This document shows, piece after piece, positions 5,615 to 12,464 of a DNA stretch of 15,104 nt; position 1 is the stretch's first letter; each line of letters opens with the position of its first letter. The stretch spans positions 1 to 15,104 of the forward strand of contig DFGC01000001.1 in NCBI GenBank assembly GCA_002371155.1, in the 5' to 3' direction. Source of the stretch: Alphaproteobacteria bacterium UBA3760. Its GTDB lineage: Bacteria > Pseudomonadota > Alphaproteobacteria > Rs-D84. Under the pieces are notes generated by a model. The model saw nothing but the letters and a program-made list of their open reading frames with translations. It did no database searches and was not told the DNA's origin. The position numbers and the translations under genes were made by a program.

Positions 5615-5639
5615 CATAATTTTTTTTCACCACATAAAA

Positions 5640-6149
5640 TTATTTTTTTATTTTGGCGACTTTTTTAATTTTGCTGACACCAACACCCGCCAACTTGGTC
5701 AGGCTTTTAACGCCTTTTTCCAAATCACTGGCCTCTGCCCCGGCGGTTTTGACCGGTTCAACATCCGAACAGCAATATGGGCATTTTGTTGCCGCGTTGC
5801 TGATTGTGGATTGGCAATACGGACAAGCGTGTGTTGTGACCGGTTGTTTCGCACGCGCCTTGGCCGCGATACGCACAACCAAAAATACCGCAAACATGGT
5901 AATCAAGAAACTGATGATTGTGTTCAAGAACACACCGATATTGATTGTCGCATCCGTTCCCAACCCCAATGCGATTTTCCAATCAGAAAAATCAATTCCG
6001 CCGACCAAAACCCCAATTGGTGGCATCATAACATCTTTGACCAACGAATTGACCACCGATGTCATAACCGACCCAACGATAATACCAACCGCCATATCGA
6101 TTGCATTACCACGATTTATAAAAGCCTTGAAATCTTTAACCATTCCCAT
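5640..6149 (-). CDS. mscL: Large-conductance mechanosensitive channel MscL with C-terminal zinc-ribbon extension
   Basis: Forms a homopentameric inner-membrane pore that opens under membrane tension and releases solutes on hypo-osmotic shock. The N-terminus FKAFINRGNAIDMAVGIIVGS matches the MscL amphipathic helix and TM1 (about 16-38), followed by the MMPPIGVLVGGIDFSDW loop; TM2 spans about 72-95. Standard MscL has about 130-150 residues; this one has 169, with a CxxC-x10-CxxC zinc-ribbon (C109, C112, C123, C126) and a lysine-rich tail (VGVSKIKKVAKIKK) replacing the usual short cytoplasmic helix bundle. The first of two in-frame ATGs is chosen: AGGA lies seven nt upstream, inside the last codons of aroK, so translation is probably coupled. 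It is the last gene of the hisS-prfA-aroK-mscL run and is followed by a terminator. Confidence 0.95.
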   Translation of the reverse strand: MGMVKDFKAFINRGNAIDMAVGIIVGSVMTSVVNSLVKDVMMPPIGVLVGGIDFSDWKIALGLGTDATINIGVFLNTIISFLITMFAVFLVVRIAAKARAKQPVTTHACPYCQSTISNAATKCPYCCSDVEPVKTAGAEASDLEKGVKSLTKLAGVGVSKIKKVAKIKK

Positions 6150-6153
6150 TTTT

Positions 6154-6768
6154 TTATCCTTTTTTTGTTTGTTGTTCTTGTTTGTTTGTTTTTTCCAATT
6201 TCAATCCGTTTTCGTCACCATGCGCATTTTGATATCGTGCCAACGCACGCAACACCGCATTTAATGTTTTACGCAAACTTTCATCATGGGTTTCAACCAT
6301 AATATCCGCCATCGCATATGTTTCATACCGTTCATTTATCAGTTGCGACAAAATCACACGACTGTCATTATTTAATAACTGGGGTCGAGTATGGCGAAAA
6401 TTAGTCCGTTTTACCAATAAATCCAAATCAGCCTTTAACCAAATACTGATTGCGCGACGCATTACCATTTCGCGCACCGCCGGCGTGATAAATGCGCCCT
6501 CGCCCGTGGAAATAACCTTGACCCGGGGTTTCGTATCCAACAATCGTTCAATCACAGATGTTTCCGCGCGCCGAAATTCTTGTTCGCCATACATTGAAAA
6601 AATATCAACCACCGATGCACCCGCCGCCGCCTCGATTTCAGAATCAGAATCGACAAAATCTATACCCAAACTGCGCGCCAACGCGCGTCCGACCGAGGTT
6701 TTACCCGCCCCCATCAGTCCGACCATCACGATTGGTTTATCTAAAATTATTTTTGGTTTCCGTGTCAT
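6154..6768 (-). CDS. aroK: Shikimate kinase
   Basis: Transfers a phosphate from ATP to shikimate in the pathway to chorismate and aromatic amino acids (cytoplasm). The P-loop is GLMGAGKTS (17-25). The shikimate-binding Asp is in DSDSEIE (D42), with FR of GEQEFRRAE at 65-66. The lid arginine is in RPQL (R128), and the adenine-side Arg in NERYETYAMAD (R147). The motif that normally reads TGGG is TGEG here (88-91), an unusual change of the middle glycine next to the substrate site. At 204 residues it is longer than the usual 170-180 because of a polar Lys/Gln-rich tail (LEKTNKQEQQTKKG). It starts 33 nt after prfA, with no strong ribosome binding site and an upstream in-frame stop, and ends 4 nt before mscL. 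Confidence 0.94.
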   Translation of the reverse strand: MTRKPKIILDKPIVMVGLMGAGKTSVGRALARSLGIDFVDSDSEIEAAAGASVVDIFSMYGEQEFRRAETSVIERLLDTKPRVKVISTGEGAFITPAVREMVMRRAISIWLKADLDLLVKRTNFRHTRPQLLNNDSRVILSQLINERYETYAMADIMVETHDESLRKTLNAVLRALARYQNAHGDENGLKLEKTNKQEQQTKKG

Positions 6769-6801
6769 GAATTAAATCATACCATATTTTTTTATAAAAT
6801 T

Positions 6802-7866
6802 TCAATCCATATTTGCCAACTGTTCCAATTGGTCCGCCGAAATCAACGCGTCAATCATTTCATCCAACGCATCACCACCCGCCAAAATATCATCCAATTT
6901 ATATAATGTCAGTTTTATTCGATGGTCCGTCACCCGTTGTTCTGGGAAATTATAAGTCCTGATTTTCTCGCTGCGGTCACCTGACCCAACCATAGACCGC
7001 CTTGATGAATTACTTGCGTTTTGTTGTTCAAGTCTTTGTTTTTCGTATAATTTTGACCGCAACACCGCCATCGCAGACGCCTTGTTTTGGAATTGACTGC
7101 GTTCATTTTGGCATGTCACAACAATCCCCGACGGAAAATGAGTTATACGAATTGCACTGTCGGTTTTATTCACATGCTGACCACCCGCCCCAGAGGCACG
7201 AAACACATCAATACGAATATCTTTATCATCGATAACGACATCGATTTCTTTGGCCTCGGGCATAACGGCAACCGATGCCGCAGATGTATGGATTCGCCCA
7301 CCTGCCTCGGTTTCTGGGACACGTTGAACACGATGAATCCCAGATTCGAATTTCATACGCGCGTATGCCCCAACACCGTCGATTTTGAACACAATTTCTT
7401 TATACCCATGCAGTGACGTTGGATTTTCTTCAATAATTTCTATTTTCCAACCCCGACGCAACGCATAAGATTTATATTGATTAAACAAATCACCCGCAAA
7501 CAACGCAGATTCTTCGCCACCAACCCCGGCGCGAATTTCCATAATCACACTGTTATCATCCGCCGCATCGCGTGGCAACAACGCAATTTGCAATCGCCGT
7601 TCAATATCAGGCAATTTATGATTTAATTCAACCAATTGTTCGGTCGCAACATCACGCAATTCGGCATCATTTTGCATTTCACGCGCATCCGCGATACCTT
7701 GGACCGTTTGAAAATATTCAGAAATCAAAGGCAACAATTCCGCAACCCGCGAATATTCACGCGACAATTTCGACAATTCATCACCCGTAACCGTCCCAGA
7801 ATTCATTTGCTCGGAAATTTCCGCCGCGCGTTTTTGTATATCACGCAGTTTGCCCTCGATAATCAT
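6802..7866 (-). CDS. prfA: Peptide chain release factor 1
   Basis: Recognises UAA and UAG stop codons on the ribosome and triggers peptide release. The GGQ motif is at 228-230 (ASGAGGQHVNKTDSAIR). The codon-reading PxT motif is PET at 184-186 (HRVQRVPETEAGGRIHTSAA), the RF1 form and not the SPF of RF2. Full length (354 residues) fits the family. The gene itself ends in UGA, so RF2 must be encoded elsewhere. It starts one nt after the hisS stop; AAAGG inside the last hisS codons serves as ribosome binding site, so the two are co-translated. In many bacteria prfA is followed by prmC (hemK), the methylase of its GGQ; here aroK and mscL follow instead. Confidence 0.97.
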   Translation of the reverse strand: MIIEGKLRDIQKRAAEISEQMNSGTVTGDELSKLSREYSRVAELLPLISEYFQTVQGIADAREMQNDAELRDVATEQLVELNHKLPDIERRLQIALLPRDAADDNSVIMEIRAGVGGEESALFAGDLFNQYKSYALRRGWKIEIIEENPTSLHGYKEIVFKIDGVGAYARMKFESGIHRVQRVPETEAGGRIHTSAASVAVMPEAKEIDVVIDDKDIRIDVFRASGAGGQHVNKTDSAIRITHFPSGIVVTCQNERSQFQNKASAMAVLRSKLYEKQRLEQQNASNSSRRSMVGSGDRSEKIRTYNFPEQRVTDHRIKLTLYKLDDILAGGDALDEMIDALISADQLEQLANMD

Positions 7867-7867
7867 T

Positions 7868-9169
7868 TTATGCCGCCTTTACCATTTTTATCGCATCACC
7901 AACCGATACAGATTCTTGATTCCCGGTTTGCATATTTTTCAACGCAACAACTTGATTTTTTGATTCATCGTCGCCGATTATCATACTGAATTTAGCCTTT
8001 ATTTTATCTGCGTATTCAATTTGGTTTTTGAACTTTTTATCCGTGTCCAAATACGATACGGACGGAATTTGCGCATCCCGCAACGCATTTAACACACGCG
8101 ACGCATACGCAACATTGTCCGCCCCCATGACCAAAACCGCAACATCAATCGGGTTTCCAAATCGCGATAAATCGATTTGGTTATTTTCCAACATTGCCGC
8201 AAAGATTCGTGAAAAACCAATTGCCGCCCCAACCCCGATTATTTTTGTCTTGGAAAATTTACCTGTCAAATCCGCATAGCGACCACCACCCGCCGCGGTT
8301 CCCAATTCTGGATGTTCACGCAATTTGAATTCAAACACCAATCCCGTATAATATGCCAAACCACGCGTAATAGACAAATCTATTTTTGCGTTTTTCACCC
8401 CCATATCGCGCAACACAACCATAAATTCATTTAATTCATTTATTGCCACATCCAAATTATCAGATTTGTTCACAAAATCCGAATAACCCTTTGTAAATAC
8501 GGATTTTATAACATTTTCTTTGTCCATGTTATTTAATGTGTCACGCAACCCTTCGGCGAAATCATCATCGCCCATTTTATCGCGTTTGTCGATTAAAACG
8601 AACACATCTTTTTTTTGCCCCGCATTCATTTCCAACCAATCAAACAAAGCATCCCAAAACGGACGCGAACCAATTAAAACCTCGTTCGGGCCAATAATAT
8701 CCGAAACCGAATCCAACGCCCGTCCAATCACAGAAATAATTTCCGCATCATAATTTGTGGACAAAGAATTTATGCCCATTATATCCAAATCCATTTGATA
8801 GAATTCACGATATCGCCCGCGTTGTGCGCGTTCACCACGATACCGCTTGGAAAATTGCGACGCCCGAAACGGGAACACCAAATCGTTCATATGCCCCGCA
8901 ACGAAACGCGACAGTCCAACCGTTCCGTCATAACGCAACCCCATTTTGGTGTCACCCTTTTGGAACAAAAACATCTGGGTTTCGATTTCGTCCCAGTTAT
9001 CTTTATCGGTTAAAACCTCGGCACGTTCAATCGCCGGCAAATCCAACATAGAAAACCCAGAAACACGCAAAACATTCAACATACGCGCCGCACAGATATC
9101 AAAAACACGCTGCTCGGCGGGTAATAATTCGATAAATCCAGATAAAGGTTTTGTTGGTTTCAAATCCAT
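7868..9169 (-). CDS. hisS: Histidyl-tRNA synthetase (class II)
   Basis: Charges tRNA-His in the cytoplasm. Motif 2 is RGERAQRGRYREFYQ (residues 111-125 from the chosen start). The histidine-binding motif RGLAYYTG is at 269-276, and the glycine-rich GGGRY at 294-298. The C-terminal anticodon-binding domain is present, and length (433) fits the family. Two starts are possible: ATG at 9178 has GGA directly abutting it, which is too close, while ATG at 9169 has AGGA eight nt upstream; 9169 is preferred and matches the short leader from the predicted promoter. The wording of motif 2 and its flank (YREFYQMDLDIMG) differs from the E. coli type (YRQFNQIGAEVFG). It is the first gene of the hisS-prfA-aroK-mscL run. 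Confidence 0.96.
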   Translation of the reverse strand: MDLKPTKPLSGFIELLPAEQRVFDICAARMLNVLRVSGFSMLDLPAIERAEVLTDKDNWDEIETQMFLFQKGDTKMGLRYDGTVGLSRFVAGHMNDLVFPFRASQFSKRYRGERAQRGRYREFYQMDLDIMGINSLSTNYDAEIISVIGRALDSVSDIIGPNEVLIGSRPFWDALFDWLEMNAGQKKDVFVLIDKRDKMGDDDFAEGLRDTLNNMDKENVIKSVFTKGYSDFVNKSDNLDVAINELNEFMVVLRDMGVKNAKIDLSITRGLAYYTGLVFEFKLREHPELGTAAGGGRYADLTGKFSKTKIIGVGAAIGFSRIFAAMLENNQIDLSRFGNPIDVAVLVMGADNVAYASRVLNALRDAQIPSVSYLDTDKKFKNQIEYADKIKAKFSMIIGDDESKNQVVALKNMQTGNQESVSVGDAIKMVKAA

Positions 9170-9192
9170 AACTTCCATCCTATGGTTAAAAA

Positions 9193-9221
9193 TTCATACT
9201 GTTTGATACAAAAAAATTCAA
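9193..9221 (-). promoter_or_regulatory. Predicted promoter of the hisS-prfA-aroK-mscL operon
   Basis: On the minus strand TTGAAT (9216-9221) and TATGAA (9193-9198) are 17 nt apart. The transcript would begin near 9186, leaving room for the AGGA site only if translation starts at 9169, which supports that start. Confidence 0.5.
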
Positions 9222-9237
9222 CAATGCTAATAACACG

Positions 9238-9252
9238 ACGCCCATTGGGCGT
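9238..9252 (-). other. Short GC hairpin between the metallopeptidase gene and hisS
   Basis: ACGCCC (9238-9243), ATT, GGGCGT (9247-9252) is a perfect 6-bp stem in the 159-nt spacer. On the minus strand it is not followed by a T-run (CGTGTTATTAG), so it is at best a weak or factor-dependent terminator for the tkt-metallopeptidase transcript. Confidence 0.4.
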
Positions 9253-9328
9253 GATGAAAAACATGACAAAAATATATTTTATTCATAATCATACTGCGAT
9301 AATAGCAATAACCATCAACAATTTCAAC

Positions 9329-10036
9329 TTAAAAATACCGATGCAACGATGCACCTTCTTTGGTCAGCCACCGTTTCGCGCGTTCGACACCAAATCCATA
9401 CAGTTCTGATACCTGGTGCCAAAACGCCGGTGAATGGTCCATATGTTTTTTATGCGACAATTCATGCATAACAACATACCGCATAACATCCCGTGGTGCA
9501 AATGCGAGTCTCCACGAAAAAGACATTGTTCCTGTTGACGAACACGACCCCCAACGGGTGGTTGTATCACGCAATGCAATCTTGGCGGGCCAAAATTCCC
9601 GCGGTGTGGTTTTAATAATATTTTTAATTTCTTTTAATAATTCTGCCTTTATCACATCGCGCACACGTCGTTCAAACATATCCGCCCCGCCCCCGACATA
9701 CATTGTCCATGTGCCATTATCGTTTAATTCTAATTTATTTGACCGCGCACCCGGCACATGCTTTAACAAAACGCGCCGATCTAAAAATTCTATTTCGTCC
9801 CCATCGTGCAAAGTACATTTTTCCGGCGCACGCGCAAATACCGATTCCACCCAACGGGATTTTGATTCCAAAAATTTAATCGCGCGTGCATCCGACACCA
9901 TAAACGGTTTAGAAATATGAATTTCCATCACCGGACACACCTTGGGTCGCAATGTAATATTGCGCACACCGCGACGCGATTCTATAACCACAGGTATTTT
10001 CATACCGTTTGATGTTTCAAAAATATATTCTGACAT
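9329..10036 (-). CDS. YgjP-like (M48/DUF45 family) metallopeptidase
   Basis: A predicted zinc-dependent peptidase of the YgjP/WLM-like family. The signature RWGSCSSTGTMSFSWRLAFA (161-180) is followed by the zinc site HELSH (191-195) and HMDHSPAFW, where His201 is the probable third ligand. The family's conserved block order (RWGSCS, then HExxH, then NHSPxFW) is complete, so catalysis is likely. At 235 residues it matches the family. No signal peptide or membrane segment is present, so it is cytoplasmic. The in vivo substrate of this family is not established. It starts 10 nt after the tkt stop codon with only a weak ribosome binding site (AAGATAG), suggesting translation coupled to tkt. Confidence 0.92.
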   Translation of the reverse strand: MSEYIFETSNGMKIPVVIESRRGVRNITLRPKVCPVMEIHISKPFMVSDARAIKFLESKSRWVESVFARAPEKCTLHDGDEIEFLDRRVLLKHVPGARSNKLELNDNGTWTMYVGGGADMFERRVRDVIKAELLKEIKNIIKTTPREFWPAKIALRDTTTRWGSCSSTGTMSFSWRLAFAPRDVMRYVVMHELSHKKHMDHSPAFWHQVSELYGFGVERAKRWLTKEGASLHRYF

Positions 10037-10046
10037 TTCTATCTTA

Positions 10047-11831
10047 CTATTTCATTTTTTTACAAATATCCCGCGCGACCGTATCGACATCCATACCCAT
10101 TTCGCGCGAAACCACCGCACCATCGCCCGACATACCAAATCGATCGATGCCGCACACCGCATCGGCAAATTCGAACCACGGTGCCGACGCACCTGATTCT
10201 ATCGCAACAACAAATCCGCGCAACATTTCTTTTTGGAATTTTACATTTGATTTTCTAAATCTTTCCACCGATGGCATAGACACAACCTGAACCGACGGGC
10301 CAATTTTATCCGCCACCGCCACCGCAAATGGCACATCCGAACCAGTTGAAATAATCGTCAAACGCACCCTGTGTGATTTTGCCGGACGAATAATATACGC
10401 ACCATTGGACATATCCACACCACGCGGTGTTTTAATTTGCGCAAATTTTTGCCGCGATAAAATAATCGCAGACGGCCGCACCGTATCCATCAACGCCGAT
10501 TGCCAGGCCCACGCAACCTCAGGCCCATTACATGGTCTGAACACATTTAATCCCGGAATCAAACGCAGGGATGCCAACTGTTCAATCGGTTGATGCGTGG
10601 GGCCATCTTCGCCAACCGCAACACTGTCATGACTGAATATATAAATCACAGGCAACTTGGACATTGCCGCAATTCTAATCGCCGGACGCATATAATCCGA
10701 AAACACCAAAAATGTCGAACCATACGGGCGCACACCACCCGCAACCAATCCGTTCATAATCGCCGACATACCAAATTCACGCACACCATAATTTATATAG
10801 TTTCCTGAAAAATCATTGGCACATATATCACGCGAATGCGCAACACGTGCACCGGTATTTTTTCCCAAATCCGCACTGCCCCCGACAATATTCGCACCCG
10901 CCGCCAACAACATATCCAAATAACGCGCCGACAATTCCCGCGTTGACGCCATATATTCATCTGATTCGAACCGCGGATTTGGAACAATCGTATGTGTTTT
11001 TTGTATATTCGCCCGAACAGTGCCGGCGGCAACCTGACCCCAGGCAGCCTCGCCCCGTCCAGAAACATATTGCCGCACCAATTTCATAATTTCACGTGCA
11101 TCTATACCCAATCCATGCGCGGCGGCGGTTCCCTGGACAGACGACCCCGCACCTAACACAGTTTTCACCTGGATAAACACCGGAACACGCGCGCGTTTTG
11201 CATCAACCAAAGACTTATTCAATCGGTCAAAATCGTCCGCCGCAACATCATTTACCACACGCCACCCCGCCGCACGTACCGCGCCGGGAATATCAATCGC
11301 CGTTTGCGCCACACCATCAATCGTAATTCCATTATCATCCCACAATAACACCAAATTATCCAATCCCATACGCCCCGCAAACGCAATAGATTCGGCGGCG
11401 ACACCTTCGGATAAATCACCATCTGAACACAAACAATAAACCCGCGCACCGGTGCCACGAATTTTTTCCGCCAACGCCAGCCCAACGGCATTTGCAACAC
11501 CCTGGCCTAGCGGCCCCGTTGTGGCGTCCACACCGTCTATACCAATTTCTGGGTGTCCCGGCAAACCACCAATTTTCCGAAAAAATTCCAAATCACCAAC
11601 ATTATATCCCGCCAATTTCAACACAGCATATAACATCGCACTGCCATGCCCGGCGGACAAAACAAAACGATCCAGACCCGGTCTTAAAAAATTTGCAAAA
11701 ACCGTTGTAATTATACCCGACGCGCCCAAAATAATACCGACATGTCCACTGTTTGCGCACGCCACCGCATGCAACGCCAACGCCCGCACTGCATTTGACA
11801 TTTCGATTAAATCATTGGAATTAAACCTCAT
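10047..11831 (-). CDS. tkt: Transketolase
   Basis: Moves two-carbon units between sugar phosphates in the pentose phosphate pathway, using thiamine diphosphate and a divalent metal. Recognised by PGHPEIG...TTGPLGQG (about 91-110), the cofactor-binding stretch SDGDLSEG...DDNGITIDG, YGVREFGMSAIMNG, and HDSVAVGEDGPTHQP, plus the RPCNG and LILSRQ-like segments of the second half. At 594 residues it is clearly shorter than the usual 650-690; the loss is mainly in the linker between the first and second domains and in an N-terminal loop. Two normally strict spots differ: NSGHPG is NSGHVG, and GDG is SDG. No frameshift is visible and all three domains are present. It leads the two-gene tkt-metallopeptidase unit and is divergent from rnhA. 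Confidence 0.94.
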   Translation of the reverse strand: MRFNSNDLIEMSNAVRALALHAVACANSGHVGIILGASGIITTVFANFLRPGLDRFVLSAGHGSAMLYAVLKLAGYNVGDLEFFRKIGGLPGHPEIGIDGVDATTGPLGQGVANAVGLALAEKIRGTGARVYCLCSDGDLSEGVAAESIAFAGRMGLDNLVLLWDDNGITIDGVAQTAIDIPGAVRAAGWRVVNDVAADDFDRLNKSLVDAKRARVPVFIQVKTVLGAGSSVQGTAAAHGLGIDAREIMKLVRQYVSGRGEAAWGQVAAGTVRANIQKTHTIVPNPRFESDEYMASTRELSARYLDMLLAAGANIVGGSADLGKNTGARVAHSRDICANDFSGNYINYGVREFGMSAIMNGLVAGGVRPYGSTFLVFSDYMRPAIRIAAMSKLPVIYIFSHDSVAVGEDGPTHQPIEQLASLRLIPGLNVFRPCNGPEVAWAWQSALMDTVRPSAIILSRQKFAQIKTPRGVDMSNGAYIIRPAKSHRVRLTIISTGSDVPFAVAVADKIGPSVQVVSMPSVERFRKSNVKFQKEMLRGFVVAIESGASAPWFEFADAVCGIDRFGMSGDGAVVSREMGMDVDTVARDICKKMK

Positions 11832-11839
11832 AATATGAT

Positions 11840-11845
11840 ATTATA
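11840..11845 (-). promoter_or_regulatory. -10 box of tkt, overlapping the divergent rnhA promoter region
   Basis: TATAAT on the minus strand, eight nt before the tkt ATG, which puts the transcript start at about 11833, within 0-4 nt of the start codon. No good -35 is seen (TTTTAC at best). On the plus strand the same bases read TATTAT (11839-11844), 18 nt after TTGGAA (11815-11820), a candidate rnhA promoter, so both polymerases would compete for the same DNA. Confidence 0.45.
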
Positions 11846-11867
11846 GCATAAAATAAAGGTTAGTAAA

Positions 11868-12296
11868 ATGATAAAAATTTGGACAGACGGTTCTTGTTTA
11901 GGCAACCCCGGACCCGGCGGGTGGGCATTTGTTGCAACCGATGGGACAAATATCGCTGAACGCAACGGTGGTGAAAAAAACACAACAAATAATCGTATGG
12001 AATTGATGGCGGTAATTTCCGCGCTGAACGCGGCAAAAAAACACGACACTGTTGAAATCCACACCGACAGTCAATATGTCAAAAACGGAATGCAAACATG
12101 GATAAAAAATTGGAAGTCTCGCGGATGGCGCACGGCGGACAAAAAACCTGTTAAAAACCAAGATTTATGGATGCAACTGGATGAATTGGCATCGCGGGTA
12201 AAAATTCATTGGGTATGGGTGCGTGGCCATAATGGCGAAGAATTCAACGAACGTTGTGATGAATTGGCACGTGGCTATGCCGAAAAATTAAAGTGA
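11868..12296 (+). CDS. rnhA: Ribonuclease HI
   Basis: Cuts the RNA strand of RNA:DNA hybrids, removing primers and R-loops. All four acidic catalytic residues are present: D7 (WTDGSC), E45 (NRMELMAV), D67 (HTDSQYV) and D131 (ERCDELA), along with the catalytic-loop histidine H121 in RGHNGEE. The basic handle segment (WIKNWKSRGWRTADKKPVKNQDLW) is intact, so this is the standard bacterial RnhA form; length 142 is normal (E. coli 155). AAAGG lies eight nt upstream of the ATG. It is divergent from tkt, with 36 nt between start codons, and is followed after 168 nt by rpsA. Confidence 0.97.
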   Translation: MIKIWTDGSCLGNPGPGGWAFVATDGTNIAERNGGEKNTTNNRMELMAVISALNAAKKHDTVEIHTDSQYVKNGMQTWIKNWKSRGWRTADKKPVKNQDLWMQLDELASRVKIHWVWVRGHNGEEFNERCDELARGYAEKLK

Positions 12297-12324
12297 TTTT
12301 TTGCACACAAAAACACAAGTTTTT

Positions 12325-12352
12325 CTTGATTTTGCGAAATATTTACTATAAA
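12325..12352 (+). promoter_or_regulatory. Predicted rpsA promoter
   Basis: CTTGAT (12325-12330) and TATAAA (12347-12352) are 16 nt apart, close to the alphaproteobacterial CTTGAC-type consensus and the same arrangement as at leuS. It predicts a leader of about 105 nt. Confidence 0.6.
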
Positions 12353-12358
12353 ATACAC

Positions 12359-12464
12359 CTGATTTTCGCGGGTGGGCGCCTAAATCATCCGATAAACCCC
12401 ACAAGTCCTTTGCAATTATTCATAAATATTTGATGCAAACGGCAAACTTTGTTTAATTCTAAAT
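12359..12464 (+). promoter_or_regulatory. rpsA leader without Shine-Dalgarno sequence
   Basis: The 15 nt before the rpsA ATG (TTTAATTCTAAAT region) contain no purine-rich ribosome binding site, unlike nearly every other gene here. The leader can fold: TTTGCA (12409-12414) pairs with TGCAAA (12434-12439) around an A/U-rich loop. In E. coli, rpsA translation is also SD-independent and repressed by S1 protein itself through leader hairpins; a similar autocontrol is likely by analogy but not shown. Confidence 0.45.

Noticed and set aside
4640..5639. Replication origin (AT-rich, gene-free DNA with inverted repeats)
   Set aside because: No DnaA-box-like sequences were found and the flanking genes are not typical of alphaproteobacterial origins; the Xer site suggests terminus rather than origin.
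9227..9290. A possible hisS leader peptide (MNKIYFCHVFHHAQW..., three His codons) overlapping a GC hairpin
   Set aside because: No ribosome binding site, only three histidines, no alternative terminator with a T-run, and a better hisS promoter lies downstream of it.
573..11831. Long open frames on the plus strand opposite leuS, aroK, prfA, hisS, the metallopeptidase gene and tkt
   Set aside because: They are shadows of well-identified minus-strand genes, lack ribosome binding sites, and give His/Arg/Pro-rich products without domain sense.
12297..12464. A small RNA or tRNA gene in the rnhA-rpsA spacer
   Set aside because: No tRNA features (T-loop GGTTCGA) and no terminator before rpsA; it reads as promoter plus leader.
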